Assembly: GCF_020193575.1 (NCBI RefSeq)
Contig: NZ_JADYVD010000048.1
Location: 1-58,735 of the forward strand
DNA: 58,735 nt
Direction: 5' to 3'
Source: Ensifer sp. IC4062
GTDB lineage: Bacteria; Pseudomonadota; Alphaproteobacteria; Rhizobiales; Rhizobiaceae
Part shown: in pieces, positions 43,181 to 51,074 of the stretch
Layout: each line of letters begins with the position of its first letter
How positions within the stretch are numbered: the first letter of the stretch is position 1
Made by a program: the position numbers and the translations under genes
The notes under the pieces: generated by a model
Seen by the model: only the letters and a program-made list of their open reading frames with translations
Database searches by the model: none
Told to the model about the DNA's origin: nothing

Positions 43181-43450
43181 TTATGCACGATCCTTCCTCA
43201 GCGGAGCGTCGGTCCCGACGCTCGGGAAGGGCAGGATAGCGCCCTCAAGCGGTGGCGCAAGGCCGAGAGGATCCCTGCCCGGCTGCCGCGCCTGCCATGT
43301 CGGGAACTCGGCAACGTTCGGGGTTTCCTCCAACATGCGGGCCCGGCGAGTCAGCAACTCGTAAAGTTCGGGCACCAGTCCGTCGCCAAATTGCGAGGCC
43401 AGCTTGTGCAGACCGATCAGCATCATCTGATCGGGGCGTTCGTCATTCAT
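43181..43450 (-). CDS. Conserved-looking small protein of unknown function
   Basis: An 89-residue protein, not recognised. The first half looks helical (GLHKLASQF, LVPELYELLTRRARML); the second half is Pro-rich and likely extended. No signal peptide, Cys or membrane helix. GGGAGA precedes the ATG at 43450. It lies between the DUF2325 gene (58 bp away) and hmuQ (81 bp), same strand, so a link to heme use is inferred from position. Confidence 0.6.
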   Translation of the reverse strand: MNDERPDQMMLIGLHKLASQFGDGLVPELYELLTRRARMLEETPNVAEFPTWQARQPGRDPLGLAPPLEGAILPFPSVGTDAPLRKDRA

Positions 43451-43508
43451 CGTCAATTCTCCCGGCACGGCGCCTTCACGCAAGCATGCCGTTGTTCTTC
43501 GAATAAGT

Positions 43509-43919
43509 TCAGCCTTCGCGGCTGTTGTTCGTGGTCAGATCCTGCAGCGCCCGCTCTAGGCTCGACTTCGAGCCGTTGCGGAGCGGCACGAAGGCTTTGC
43601 CCCACTTCTTGCAGCCGGTCTTCACGCGAAGACACGCATCGTGACTGATGCAGTCGATGGGGCAGAAGACACAGTCGACCGATGGAAGCACGCGGTCGAT
43701 ACGCGACACGGCTTCGCGCAGCCCTCCGTCGTGATGGATCAACTCCGCCCCGAATGAACTGGCGATCGCCCGCAGATGCGCAACCTGGCAGTCTCTGCCA
43801 CCGACATAGAGAAAGCTGCGGCCCTCGAGCGTCGCCTTACCGGCATCGGGCCTCGGTTCGGATGCTGCATTCGCGTTGCCTTTGCTGCCTTTGCCTGCGT
43901 TCTGCCGCTTGCCGCGCAT
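43509..43919 (-). CDS. DUF2325-family protein
   Basis: A 136-residue protein: a basic, low-complexity N-terminus (K, G, N rich, residues 1-30), then the DUF2325 domain with FLYVGGRDC near 37, HHDGGLREAV near 62, VDCVFCPIDCISHDAC near 81 and the C-terminal VPLRNGSKSSLERAL. Four Cys in that region could bind metal. Function of the family unknown. First gene of the group ending in hmuQ; an iron-responsive motif lies upstream. Confidence 0.8.
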   Translation of the reverse strand: MRGKRQNAGKGSKGNANAASEPRPDAGKATLEGRSFLYVGGRDCQVAHLRAIASSFGAELIHHDGGLREAVSRIDRVLPSVDCVFCPIDCISHDACLRVKTGCKKWGKAFVPLRNGSKSSLERALQDLTTNNSREG

Positions 43920-44063
43920 GCATTCCTCTCCATCTTGTTCCGCGTCCCGGCGCTTCGCCGGCGATCGCCCTTTGGATTTTCGATTTCAGAGCACACACAC
44001 ACCGATTGGTTGCGTGACGGCGGCAACTTATTAAACTTGATTATCAGAGTAAAGTATAAACAT

Positions 44064-44078
44064 GAGTATTTAATTCAT
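44064..44078. promoter_or_regulatory. Iron-responsive operator (RirA-type) before the DUF2325-hmuQ group
   Basis: TGA at 44064-44066, nine bases, TCA at 44076-44078. This is the TGA-N9-TCA consensus for RirA sites in rhizobia. It lies 5 bp upstream of a TATACT -10 candidate on the minus strand, suited to block the promoter when iron is plentiful. Confidence 0.6.
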
Positions 44079-44133
44079 ATTTTTGGTCGCGCCACTCGCC
44101 AAAGCGCCGCGTGTCCAATCGGGCCCGCAAAGA

Positions 44134-44185
44134 TTGCTGTAACACTTTGAAATGCTGCATGCTTCCTCAAAGGAATCATGCAGCA
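44134..44185 (-). repeat. Partial copy of the intergenic palindromic element
   Basis: TTGCTGTAACACTTTGAA followed by arms TGCTGCATG (44153-44161) and CATGCAGCA (44177-44185), with inner arms TTCCT/AGGAA. The same segments occur in the two 104-bp copies at 52.6 and 54.8 kb. Only the part with the first hairpin is present here. Confidence 0.7.
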
Positions 44186-44254
44186 GCCGTTCAACGGCGG
44201 CTGCGGAACACGGTGAGCGGTCGTCCATTGCTCGCGCAACGCGCGTGCATCAAT

Positions 44255-45175
44255 TCACCGGTTGAAGGCGAGCGGGATGGTAAAAACCCAACTGTCGCGA
44301 CCCGCACCGGCGGGAATCGCCGGGAACGGAGCCGCGCGGCGCACGGCATCAAGTGCTGCCTGGTCGAGGATCGGCGAGCCGGCGCTCTTCGCCAGGCTGA
44401 CACCCGCCACGCCACCGCCGGAGGTTACAGTGAAGCGAACCTGGGCGACGCCGCGCAGACGCTGGCGCTTTGCTTCGGAGGGATAGCGGAAGGCGCGATT
44501 GAGCTTGCTGCGCACCTTGCCAGGATAGTTCGACACTGCCGCGTTGCCGGATTGTTGCGCCACACGACCCTTGTCGCCCGTGGCCCCGCTTGCAGCGGCG
44601 TTTTCTGCGCCATCGGCCGTGCCCTTGACCTGCGATTTCGCCTGCGCGCCGCCGTCACCGGTCTTTTTCCGAGTGGCTTTCTTTTTCTTTACCGGCTCCT
44701 TCTTCGGCTCCGGCTTTTCCGCCTTCGGCTTCTCGACCTTTTCCGGCTCCGGTCTTTCTGCCGGAACGACGGTCTCGACGGGCGCCAGGCTGGCTGTTAC
44801 CGCGGCCTCCGGCTGCTGAAGGGTGGGCATCTCCTCCGCCGGCAGGATGACGTCCGCTTCCGTAGGCGCGACGTTGGATGGCTGCTGCGACACCACCTCC
44901 GGCGTGGTGGGCGGCACTTCCTCGCTGAGTTCGGCGGTCGGCTGAACCTCGTCGGGCTTCAACTCTTCAGCCACATCTTCCGTCGGCTCAACGATTTCAG
45001 AGGGCTCGCCAGCCTGGAGCGTCTCCTTAAAAGCGTCGCCGAGCAGCGTCACCTCCGTGGCGGCGCCGCCAGCAACCTGAACCTCTTCTTCGCCGGGGCT
45101 AAACAGCATCGCGCCGCTCGCATGCGCAAGAAGCGATAGCACGATCGCCGCCGTCCATTTCACCGTCTGCTTCAT
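44255..45175 (-). CDS. tonB: TonB energy-transducing protein
   Basis: A 306-residue TonB: one N-terminal membrane helix (about residues 7-24), a long periplasmic spacer rich in Glu/Pro then Lys/Pro (about 55-185), and a C-terminal TonB domain (YPGKVRSKLNRAFRYPSEA near 225, GVAQVRFTV, GSPILDQAALDAV). It passes proton-motive energy from ExbB/ExbD to outer-membrane heme and siderophore receptors. Start at 45175 (open frame to 45295). It is 35 bp after a secreted-protein gene and divergent from hmuPSTUV. Confidence 0.9.
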   Translation of the reverse strand: MKQTVKWTAAIVLSLLAHASGAMLFSPGEEEVQVAGGAATEVTLLGDAFKETLQAGEPSEIVEPTEDVAEELKPDEVQPTAELSEEVPPTTPEVVSQQPSNVAPTEADVILPAEEMPTLQQPEAAVTASLAPVETVVPAERPEPEKVEKPKAEKPEPKKEPVKKKKATRKKTGDGGAQAKSQVKGTADGAENAAASGATGDKGRVAQQSGNAAVSNYPGKVRSKLNRAFRYPSEAKRQRLRGVAQVRFTVTSGGGVAGVSLAKSAGSPILDQAALDAVRRAAPFPAIPAGAGRDSWVFTIPLAFNR

Positions 45176-45210
45176 CGATGCCCTACCTTCAGACCGAGCG
45201 GCCGGCATGC

Positions 45211-45651
45211 TCAGCCCTTGAGCTCGACCGCCGATTTGGAGCCGGTCTTGAGGCCCGTCATGCAGACATTCTTGTCGACACCATCGCCGACACATGCCGG
45301 GGCATCATTGATCAGCAAACTCTTCACCGACTCGCATTTCGTTCCCGGCAGATCGAACTGACGGACCTTCGTCTTGCCGGCAGGCAGGTCACGGAAGTCG
45401 AGTACGGCCATGCGCTCCACCAATCCCTTCTGATCGAAGAGAACGAATTCGAAAGAGACTTTCGAAAGCGACTGCGGCAGGGCGTTGCCGGCGACGAAAG
45501 TCAGCTTGCAGCCCTTCTCCGATGGAGCGACGTCGTTCAATTCGATGGCGAGTCCGCCTGGAGCCGCAGTCTCCTGCGCGATGGCCGGCGCGGCCGCAGG
45601 AAAGAGCGCGACTGCGGCCGAAAGAGCGAAATGGAAAGGATGCATCATCAT
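45211..45651 (-). CDS. Secreted protein of unknown function, upstream of tonB
   Basis: A 146-residue protein with a signal peptide (residues 1-30, cleavage near AIAQ). The mature part is mostly beta-like with four Cys (GCKL, TKCES, PACVG, NVCMT) that could form two disulfides. No family recognised. The start is uncertain among three consecutive ATG codons (45651, 45648, 45645). First gene of the tonB operon and divergent from hmuP, so probably iron-regulated and periplasmic; a role in heme uptake is only inferred. Confidence 0.7.
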   Translation of the reverse strand: MMMHPFHFALSAAVALFPAAAPAIAQETAAPGGLAIELNDVAPSEKGCKLTFVAGNALPQSLSKVSFEFVLFDQKGLVERMAVLDFRDLPAGKTKVRQFDLPGTKCESVKSLLINDAPACVGDGVDKNVCMTGLKTGSKSAVELKG

Positions 45652-45753
45652 AACACCACTCGACATCTGCGCGCGTGCCTGGCGGTCCTCGAACAGCTCT
45701 CGCGCTCATAAAACTTGACTGCAATAATCCGGTATTGCGTCCTTAAAGAAATA

Positions 45754-45768
45754 TGAGTAATGAAGTCA
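45754..45768. promoter_or_regulatory. Iron-responsive operator (RirA-type) in the hmuP/tonB divergent region
   Basis: TGA (45754-45756), nine bases, TCA (45766-45768), the rhizobial RirA consensus. A TACTAA -10 candidate follows at 45772-45777 toward hmuP. One site may serve both divergent transcripts; a second near-match (TGA-N9-TCC) starts at 45716. Confidence 0.65.
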
Positions 45769-45841
45769 AGATACTAAAAGGGAATACGCGGGAGGAATTC
45801 GGAAAAACAGCCGGTTCGTCCCTCGCGAACTGGCCAAAACC

Positions 45842-46021
45842 GTGACACCTAACGACACCGATACCGCGCGCCCCTCGCAGCCGCCCCTGGCCGGCCGAAA
45901 CCAGCGAATCGTGGAGAGCCGCGATCTTTTCCGCGGCGATAGCGAGATCCTCATTTCCCATGACGGTACGATCTATCGGATGAAGATCACCCGTCAGGGC
46001 AAACTGATCCTGAATAAATAG
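45842..46021 (+). CDS. hmuP: HemP/HmuP-family hemin uptake protein
   Basis: A 59-residue protein starting at a GTG. The C-terminal half holds the HemP/HmuP signature: RDLFRGDSEILISHDGTIYRM followed by KITRQGKLILNK (about residues 27-59). In rhizobia HmuP is needed for expression of heme receptor genes. It lies 10 bp before hmuS as the first gene of hmuPSTUV. No strong ribosome site is seen; the start is the first suitable codon after the upstream stop. Confidence 0.88.
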   Translation: MTPNDTDTARPSQPPLAGRNQRIVESRDLFRGDSEILISHDGTIYRMKITRQGKLILNK

Positions 46022-46031
46022 GCAGAAGACA

Positions 46032-47093
46032 ATGATCGAGAGCATTCGCCCAACCTCTTCCGAAATCCGTGCCTACCGCGCCGCCAACCCGAAGCTGCGC
46101 GAGCGCGATATCGCCGCCCAGCTAGGCGTTTCGGAAGCTGCGCTGGCGGCTGCCGAATGCGGCCTCACGACGGTTCGCATCGATAGCGACGCGAACCGCT
46201 TCCTGGAGCGGGTCGAGGAACTGGGTGAAGTACTCGCGCTGACCCGCAACGAAAGTGCGGTCCACGAGAAGATCGGCGTCTACGAAAACATCAAGACAGG
46301 AAAGGCGGCGGCCCTGGTACTCGGGACCGAAATCGACCTGCGCATCTTCCCAAGCGCCTGGGCCCACGGGTTTGCGGTCACCAAGACCGACTCCAACGGC
46401 GAGGTCCGGCGCAGCCTGCAATTCTTCGACAAATGGGGCAACGCCGTCCACAAGGTTCACCTGCGCCCTGCCTCGAACAGAGCGGCCTATGACAGAATCG
46501 TCGAAGATTTCCGCCTGGAAGACCAGTCGCAGGACTTCGTTGCCGACGCGAGCGCGCCGACGAGCGACGACCATGCCGACGTTGCCGTCGATGCCACGGA
46601 ACTCCGGGACCGCTGGTCGAAGCTGACCGACACCCACCAGTTCCACGGCATGCTGCGCAACCTGAACATCGGCCGGCGCCAAGCCCTGCATGCCGTCGGC
46701 GAAGATCTGGCCTGGCGCCTCGATCCGACGGGCGTCGAGGCGATGATGCGCGGCAGCGCCGAAATTGAACTGCCGGTCATGTGCTTCGTCGGCAACCGGG
46801 GCGTCATTCAGATCCATTCCGGTCCGGTTGCCCGCATCGAGGTGATGGGACCGTGGCTCAACGTCATGGATTCGACGTTCCATCTGCATCTGCGCGCGGA
46901 CCATATCGCCGAATTGTGGGCAGTCCGCAAACCGACGACCGACGGCCATGTGACCTCGCTCGAGGCACTCGACGCCAAGGGCGAGATGGTCATCCAGTTC
47001 TTCGGCAAGCGCAAGGAAGGCTTCGCCGAGCAGCCGGAGTGGCGAGGCCTCGTCGAACGTCTGCCCCGGCTCAACACGATCGTCGCAGCCTGA
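46032..47093 (+). CDS. hmuS: Heme-handling cytoplasmic protein HmuS
   Basis: A 353-residue HmuS/HemS-family protein with two repeats of about 170 residues (the first with LGVSEAALAAA and RNESAVHEK, the second with MLRNLNIGRRQAL and VMCFVGNRGVIQIHSGP). The family takes heme from the importer and in some species degrades it. AGGCAGAAG precedes the ATG. Second gene of the hmu operon. Confidence 0.93.
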   Translation: MIESIRPTSSEIRAYRAANPKLRERDIAAQLGVSEAALAAAECGLTTVRIDSDANRFLERVEELGEVLALTRNESAVHEKIGVYENIKTGKAAALVLGTEIDLRIFPSAWAHGFAVTKTDSNGEVRRSLQFFDKWGNAVHKVHLRPASNRAAYDRIVEDFRLEDQSQDFVADASAPTSDDHADVAVDATELRDRWSKLTDTHQFHGMLRNLNIGRRQALHAVGEDLAWRLDPTGVEAMMRGSAEIELPVMCFVGNRGVIQIHSGPVARIEVMGPWLNVMDSTFHLHLRADHIAELWAVRKPTTDGHVTSLEALDAKGEMVIQFFGKRKEGFAEQPEWRGLVERLPRLNTIVAA

Positions 47094-47102
47094 GGAACGA
47101 CT

Positions 47103-48053
47103 ATGCTCACAGGTCTCGATTTCCGCCGCCTTCGTCGTTGGGAACTCGCGCTTGCCGCCTTCGCGCTCTCCGCGCCCCTGTTGCTGCCGGCACTGGCCCC
47201 CGGAAGCCCTTCGTTCCTGCGCCCCGCAATGGCCGAGGACATGCAGCAACCGGACGTTTCCCGCGTCGTGTCGGTTGGCGGCGCGATCACCGAGATCATC
47301 TACGCGCTCGGCGAGGAAAACCGCCTCGTCGGTCGCGACTCCACCAGCACCTATCCGGAAGCGGCAACGAAGCTGCCGGACGTCGGCTATATGCGGCAGC
47401 TTGCGCCGGAAGGTATTATCGCCGTCAACCCGACGGCGATCCTCGCGGTCGAAGGCAGCGGACCGCCCGAGGCGCTAACCGTGCTTAAGGAGGCAAAGAT
47501 CCCCTTCACCAGCGTTCCCGATACCTTCGACAGAAACGGCATCGTCGCGAAAATCCGTGTCGTCGGCGCCTTTCTTGGCGTGAAAGACAAGGCGGAAGCT
47601 CTTGTGCACTCGGTGGAGAAGGACCTCGATGCTGCGCTAGCCGAGGCAGCCAAGCGTCCGGAAAATGACCGCAAGCGTGTCCTCTTCATTCTGAGCACGC
47701 AGGGCGGCAAGATCCTGGCATCGGGTACGGGCACGGCCGCAGACGGCATCATCCGGCTTTCCGGCGCGGTCAATGCCGCCGGAACGTTTCCGGGCTACAA
47801 GGCGCTGACGGACGAGGCAATCATCGAAGCCAAGCCGGACTTCGTCCTGATGATGACTCGAGGCGGCGGCGAAACGGCAGACACCAACGAACTGTTCGCC
47901 ATGCCGGCCATGAGCTTGACGCCGGCGGCAAAGAACAAGGCGCTGATCCGCATGGACGGCCTGCATCTGCTCGGCTTCGGCCCCCGCACCGCCGGCGCCA
48001 TCCGCGAACTGAATACCGCAATCTACGGAAAGAAGAACAATGCCTCGCAGTGA
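47103..48053 (+). CDS. hmuT: Heme ABC transporter periplasmic binding protein HmuT
   Basis: A 316-residue heme-binding protein of the HmuT/BtuF fold. Long signal peptide of about 44 residues (PAMA-ED). Motifs include VVSVGGAITEIIYALG, VGRDSTSTYP and VGYMRQLAPEGI (the Tyr of GYMRQL is the usual heme ligand). It overlaps hmuU by 14 bp. Confidence 0.93.
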   Translation: MLTGLDFRRLRRWELALAAFALSAPLLLPALAPGSPSFLRPAMAEDMQQPDVSRVVSVGGAITEIIYALGEENRLVGRDSTSTYPEAATKLPDVGYMRQLAPEGIIAVNPTAILAVEGSGPPEALTVLKEAKIPFTSVPDTFDRNGIVAKIRVVGAFLGVKDKAEALVHSVEKDLDAALAEAAKRPENDRKRVLFILSTQGGKILASGTGTAADGIIRLSGAVNAAGTFPGYKALTDEAIIEAKPDFVLMMTRGGGETADTNELFAMPAMSLTPAAKNKALIRMDGLHLLGFGPRTAGAIRELNTAIYGKKNNASQ

Positions 48054-49164
48054 GGCGATGGAAGGCAGCATGCGCGCGCCTGCCTTCGCCGCTAATGTCA
48101 TCAGTGAATGGCGCGCCGGCAACCGCTCGGGTCTTGCGCGCCTACTGATGGTCATGCTCGCGGTCGTGGCGGCCGCGACATTCGTCACGTCGATCATGAC
48201 CGGTGCCGCCGACGCCTCTCTCTCCAATGTTATTCATTGGCTAGCCGGCACGGAGGGTGCCGACCAGGCGCTGAGTGTCCGCGACCGCATCATCATCCTC
48301 GACATCCGCCTGCCGCGGGCCGTACTGGGCTTGCTCGTCGGTGCGGCACTCGCCGTCTCCGGCGTGGTCATGCAGGGCCTCTTTCGCAATCCGCTCGCCG
48401 ACCCCGGTCTCGTCGGCGTCTCGTCCGGTGCCAGCCTTGGCGCCGTTCTGCTGATCGTGCTCGGTTCGAGCGTGTTCGGTCCGCTTTTCGCGCTCGTCGG
48501 ATTTTACGCACTTCCAATCGCCGCCTTCCTCGGCGGTCTCGCCACCACGCTGCTCCTCTACCGCATCGCGACGCGCGGCGGCCAGACTTCGGTGGCGACG
48601 ATGCTCCTTGCGGGCATCGCGCTCGGCGCGCTCACCGGTGCGGTCACCGGCGTGCTCGTCTTCATTGCCGATGACAAGCAGCTGCGGGACCTGACCTTCT
48701 GGGGCCTAGGTTCGCTTGCCGGCGCCAACTGGACGAAGATCCTCGCCGCCGCCCCGATCATCCTCATGTCGCTTGCCGTGGTCCCCTTCCTGGCGCGCGG
48801 CCTAAACGCGATCACGCTCGGCGAAGCGGCGGCGTTCCACATGGGTATTCCCGTTCAGCGCCTCAAGAACATTGCGATCCTGAGTGTTGCGGCCGCGACC
48901 GGAGCCTCCGTTGCGGTCAGCGGCGGCATCGGTTTCGTTGGCATCGTCGTGCCGCATCTTTTGCGCCTGGTCATCGGCCCGGACCACCGCTACCTCCTGC
49001 CCGCCTCGGCCCTGCTCGGCGGCACCATGTTGATCTTTGCCGACATGTTGGCCCGAACGATCGTCGCCCCCGCCGAACTGCCGATCGGTATCATCACCGC
49101 CTTCGTCGGCGCGCCATTCTTTCTCTGGATCCTGCTGCGCGGCCGATCGAGCATGGGACTTTGA
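48040..49164 (+). CDS. hmuU: Heme ABC transporter permease HmuU
   Basis: A 374-residue FecCD-type permease with about ten helices: LDIRLPRAVLGLLVGAALAVSG near 85, RNPLADPGLVGVSSGA near 118, GGIGFVGIVVPHLLR near 285. It moves heme from HmuT inward. ATG at 48040 with GGAAAGAAG upstream. Confidence 0.93.
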   Translation: MPRSEAMEGSMRAPAFAANVISEWRAGNRSGLARLLMVMLAVVAAATFVTSIMTGAADASLSNVIHWLAGTEGADQALSVRDRIIILDIRLPRAVLGLLVGAALAVSGVVMQGLFRNPLADPGLVGVSSGASLGAVLLIVLGSSVFGPLFALVGFYALPIAAFLGGLATTLLLYRIATRGGQTSVATMLLAGIALGALTGAVTGVLVFIADDKQLRDLTFWGLGSLAGANWTKILAAAPIILMSLAVVPFLARGLNAITLGEAAAFHMGIPVQRLKNIAILSVAAATGASVAVSGGIGFVGIVVPHLLRLVIGPDHRYLLPASALLGGTMLIFADMLARTIVAPAELPIGIITAFVGAPFFLWILLRGRSSMGL

Positions 49165-49173
49165 GGGCCGATC

Positions 49174-49965
49174 ATGATCAAGGTTTCCGATATCTCCGTC
49201 CGTCTTGCCGGCAGGCAAGTGATCCATGGAGTCTCATTCGACGCCGCTCCTGGCACGATGACGGCGATCGTCGGCCCGAATGGGTCAGGCAAGACAACCA
49301 CCCTGAAGGCCGTTTCCGGCGAACTCCCGCCTGTCACCGGCAGGATCACCATCAACGGCAATGATCTTGCCGCCCTCAGGCCGTGGGAGCTTGCGCTGAA
49401 ACGCGGCGTACTGCCGCAATCGACCGTCATTTCCTTCCCCTTCACCGTGCGGGAAATCGTCCGCCTCGGCCTTTCTGCCGGCGGCACCGGCGGTCACTCC
49501 GCCAACGACCGCATTGCAGACGATGCGCTCGAGGCTGTTGATCTGGCGGGCTTTGCCGGACGCTTCTATCAGGAGCTCTCGGGCGGCGAGCAACAGCGCG
49601 TCCAGCTTGCGCGTGTCCTCTGCCAGATCTCGGCGCCAGTCAGCAATGGCGAGCCCCGCTATCTCCTGCTCGACGAGCCCGTATCGAGCCTGGACATCCG
49701 CCACCAGCTGACGATCATGCAGCTTGCACGCCAGTTCTGCGAACGCGGAGGCGGCGTCATCGCCGTCATGCACGACCTCAATCTAACCGCGATGTTCGCG
49801 GACCAGATGGTCATGATGAGGGCCGGACGCGTCCGCGCGAGCGGGCCGCCAAGGAAGGTCCTGACCGACGAAACCATGGAAGCGGTGTTCGGCTGCCGAA
49901 TGCAGGTCAGTGTCGCCCCGACGCGAGACATCCCCTTCGTACTGCCGCAATCGGTGGCAATCTGA
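49174..49965 (+). CDS. hmuV: Heme ABC transporter ATPase HmuV
   Basis: A 263-residue ATPase: Walker A GPNGSGKTTT (about 34-43), signature LSGGEQQRVQLARVL near 136 and Walker B LLLDEPVSSLD near 163. An insert between signature and Walker B (about 152-160, SAPVSNGEP) is a known feature of HmuV proteins. Last gene of hmuPSTUV, 9 bp after hmuU. No convincing terminator follows. Confidence 0.93.
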   Translation: MIKVSDISVRLAGRQVIHGVSFDAAPGTMTAIVGPNGSGKTTTLKAVSGELPPVTGRITINGNDLAALRPWELALKRGVLPQSTVISFPFTVREIVRLGLSAGGTGGHSANDRIADDALEAVDLAGFAGRFYQELSGGEQQRVQLARVLCQISAPVSNGEPRYLLLDEPVSSLDIRHQLTIMQLARQFCERGGGVIAVMHDLNLTAMFADQMVMMRAGRVRASGPPRKVLTDETMEAVFGCRMQVSVAPTRDIPFVLPQSVAI

Positions 49966-50149
49966 TCGACTGGCCGGCCGGGCTTTTTCTCTGCGCCTCT
50001 AGGAACTGTTTGCCGTAACGGCAGGATTTATCGAAACAAATCTCGCTTTCGCGCGTTGTTCCGCTGAATCTCGGGCGAGACACTTGCCCGAGGGGTGAAC
50101 ACGCGCCGGCTCTCTTGGCCGGCGTTGCAGCGAAAGGGAGCTTCACATC

Positions 50150-50512
50150 ATGGCAACGGGCCTCTTCTCGAGTTCGAGCACCAGGAAACGCAACGGCGGA
50201 TCTAGCGAAACCCCAATCGAAGACCAGCTCCAGGAGATCCGAGCGGACATAGCGGCGCTGGTCGGACTGCTCGGCGAGCGCGGAGCAGCCGTTTCCCAGG
50301 ACGCGAAAACCAAAGTAAAAGGCGCGCGCGATCGGGCCGAAGCCGACCTCGAGACTCTACTGGCCAGCGGCGAGCAGCTGCTCTCGGATCTGCGCGACCG
50401 TTATTCCGGGACGGAAAGGGAGCTCCGCAGGGCGGTGCGCGAACATCCGATCGCAACGCTCAGCGCAGCCGCGGCGATAGGCCTTGCGGTGGCTGCACTC
50501 CTGCGCCGGTGA
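50150..50512 (+). CDS. DUF883 (ElaB/YqjD)-like membrane-anchored protein
   Basis: A 120-residue protein: a charged helical region (about 20-90, likely coiled coil) and a C-terminal membrane helix ending LLRR. This matches DUF883/ElaB proteins, which in E. coli tether ribosomes or respond to stress in stationary phase. The leader contains a 7-bp hairpin (50104-50124). AAAGGGAG precedes the ATG. Probably co-transcribed with the next gene (76 bp gap). Confidence 0.7.
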   Translation: MATGLFSSSSTRKRNGGSSETPIEDQLQEIRADIAALVGLLGERGAAVSQDAKTKVKGARDRAEADLETLLASGEQLLSDLRDRYSGTERELRRAVREHPIATLSAAAAIGLAVAALLRR

Positions 50513-50588
50513 TCACGTCCCATTGATGAACGACCAGTCGCAGGAAGGCGCTTCCTGCACCGCTTGACGCGCGATCGGAGTAGCTTGC

Positions 50589-51020
50589 ATGGGAACGCTT
50601 GGGGCCGCCTTGTCCACCTTGCTTGCAGTCGACGTGGCTGCCGCCACCTCACGCTACAGGCGCAACGCGATATTTGGGGCGATCATCGCGACCTTGCTCG
50701 GCACGGCTTACGTATTCGCGCTGGTAGCGGTCACGCTGTTTCTCGCCGCACGTTATTCGCCGGTAGCGGCTACGACGACGATGGCGGTCGTTCTGTTTGT
50801 GACAGCATTGATCTTGGTCGCCGTGATGGCAGCGCTTCGCGCCCGCGACCGGCGGCTCGCTGAAGAGCGTCGGCGCCTCGCGGCAATGCAGGCGAATATG
50901 GCGCTTGTTGCCGCCGCAGGTATCTTGCGAAGGCAGCCGCTGCTCGCGGTTGGCACCGCTGCCGCGGTCGGAGCCCTGCTCGGCCTCGGCAGGCGCAGTC
51001 ATCGCAACAAAAGGAGCTGA
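50589..51020 (+). CDS. Phage-holin-like (DUF1469-type) membrane protein
   Basis: A 143-residue protein with two strong hydrophobic helices (about 28-50 and 62-85), a charged amphipathic stretch (RARDRRLAEERRRLAAM) and a third hydrophobic segment near the end. It resembles small membrane proteins that accompany DUF883 genes. No catalytic motif. It converges with the HWE kinase gene; both small membrane genes lie next to the stress-response locus. Confidence 0.6.
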   Translation: MGTLGAALSTLLAVDVAAATSRYRRNAIFGAIIATLLGTAYVFALVAVTLFLAARYSPVAATTTMAVVLFVTALILVAVMAALRARDRRLAEERRRLAAMQANMALVAAAGILRRQPLLAVGTAAAVGALLGLGRRSHRNKRS

Positions 51021-51074
51021 TTCAGCGCCTGCGCCGCAATCTTCTCCCCGCCCTGCGCCGGAAAGGGCCCGCGG

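Larger units (their letters stand above)
43920..44254. other. Non-coding stretch between DUF2325 gene and tonB
   Basis: 335 bp, AT-rich in its middle. It contains the leftward promoter of the DUF2325-hmuQ group with a TGA-N9-TCA site (44064-44078) and a TATACT -10 candidate (44058-44053), and a partial copy of the intergenic palindromic element (44134-44185) that may end tonB transcripts. No gene recognised. Confidence 0.6.

Noticed and set aside
49966..50000. Possible terminator after hmuV (GGCCGGCC followed by a T-run)
   Set aside because: The palindrome leaves no loop and gives no stable stem long enough for a rho-independent terminator.
50002..50030. Possible EcfG promoter before the DUF883-like gene
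   Set aside because: GGAAC is present but the T pair is 20 bp away and lacks CG; the two real promoters in this window have 18-19 bp to the T pair.
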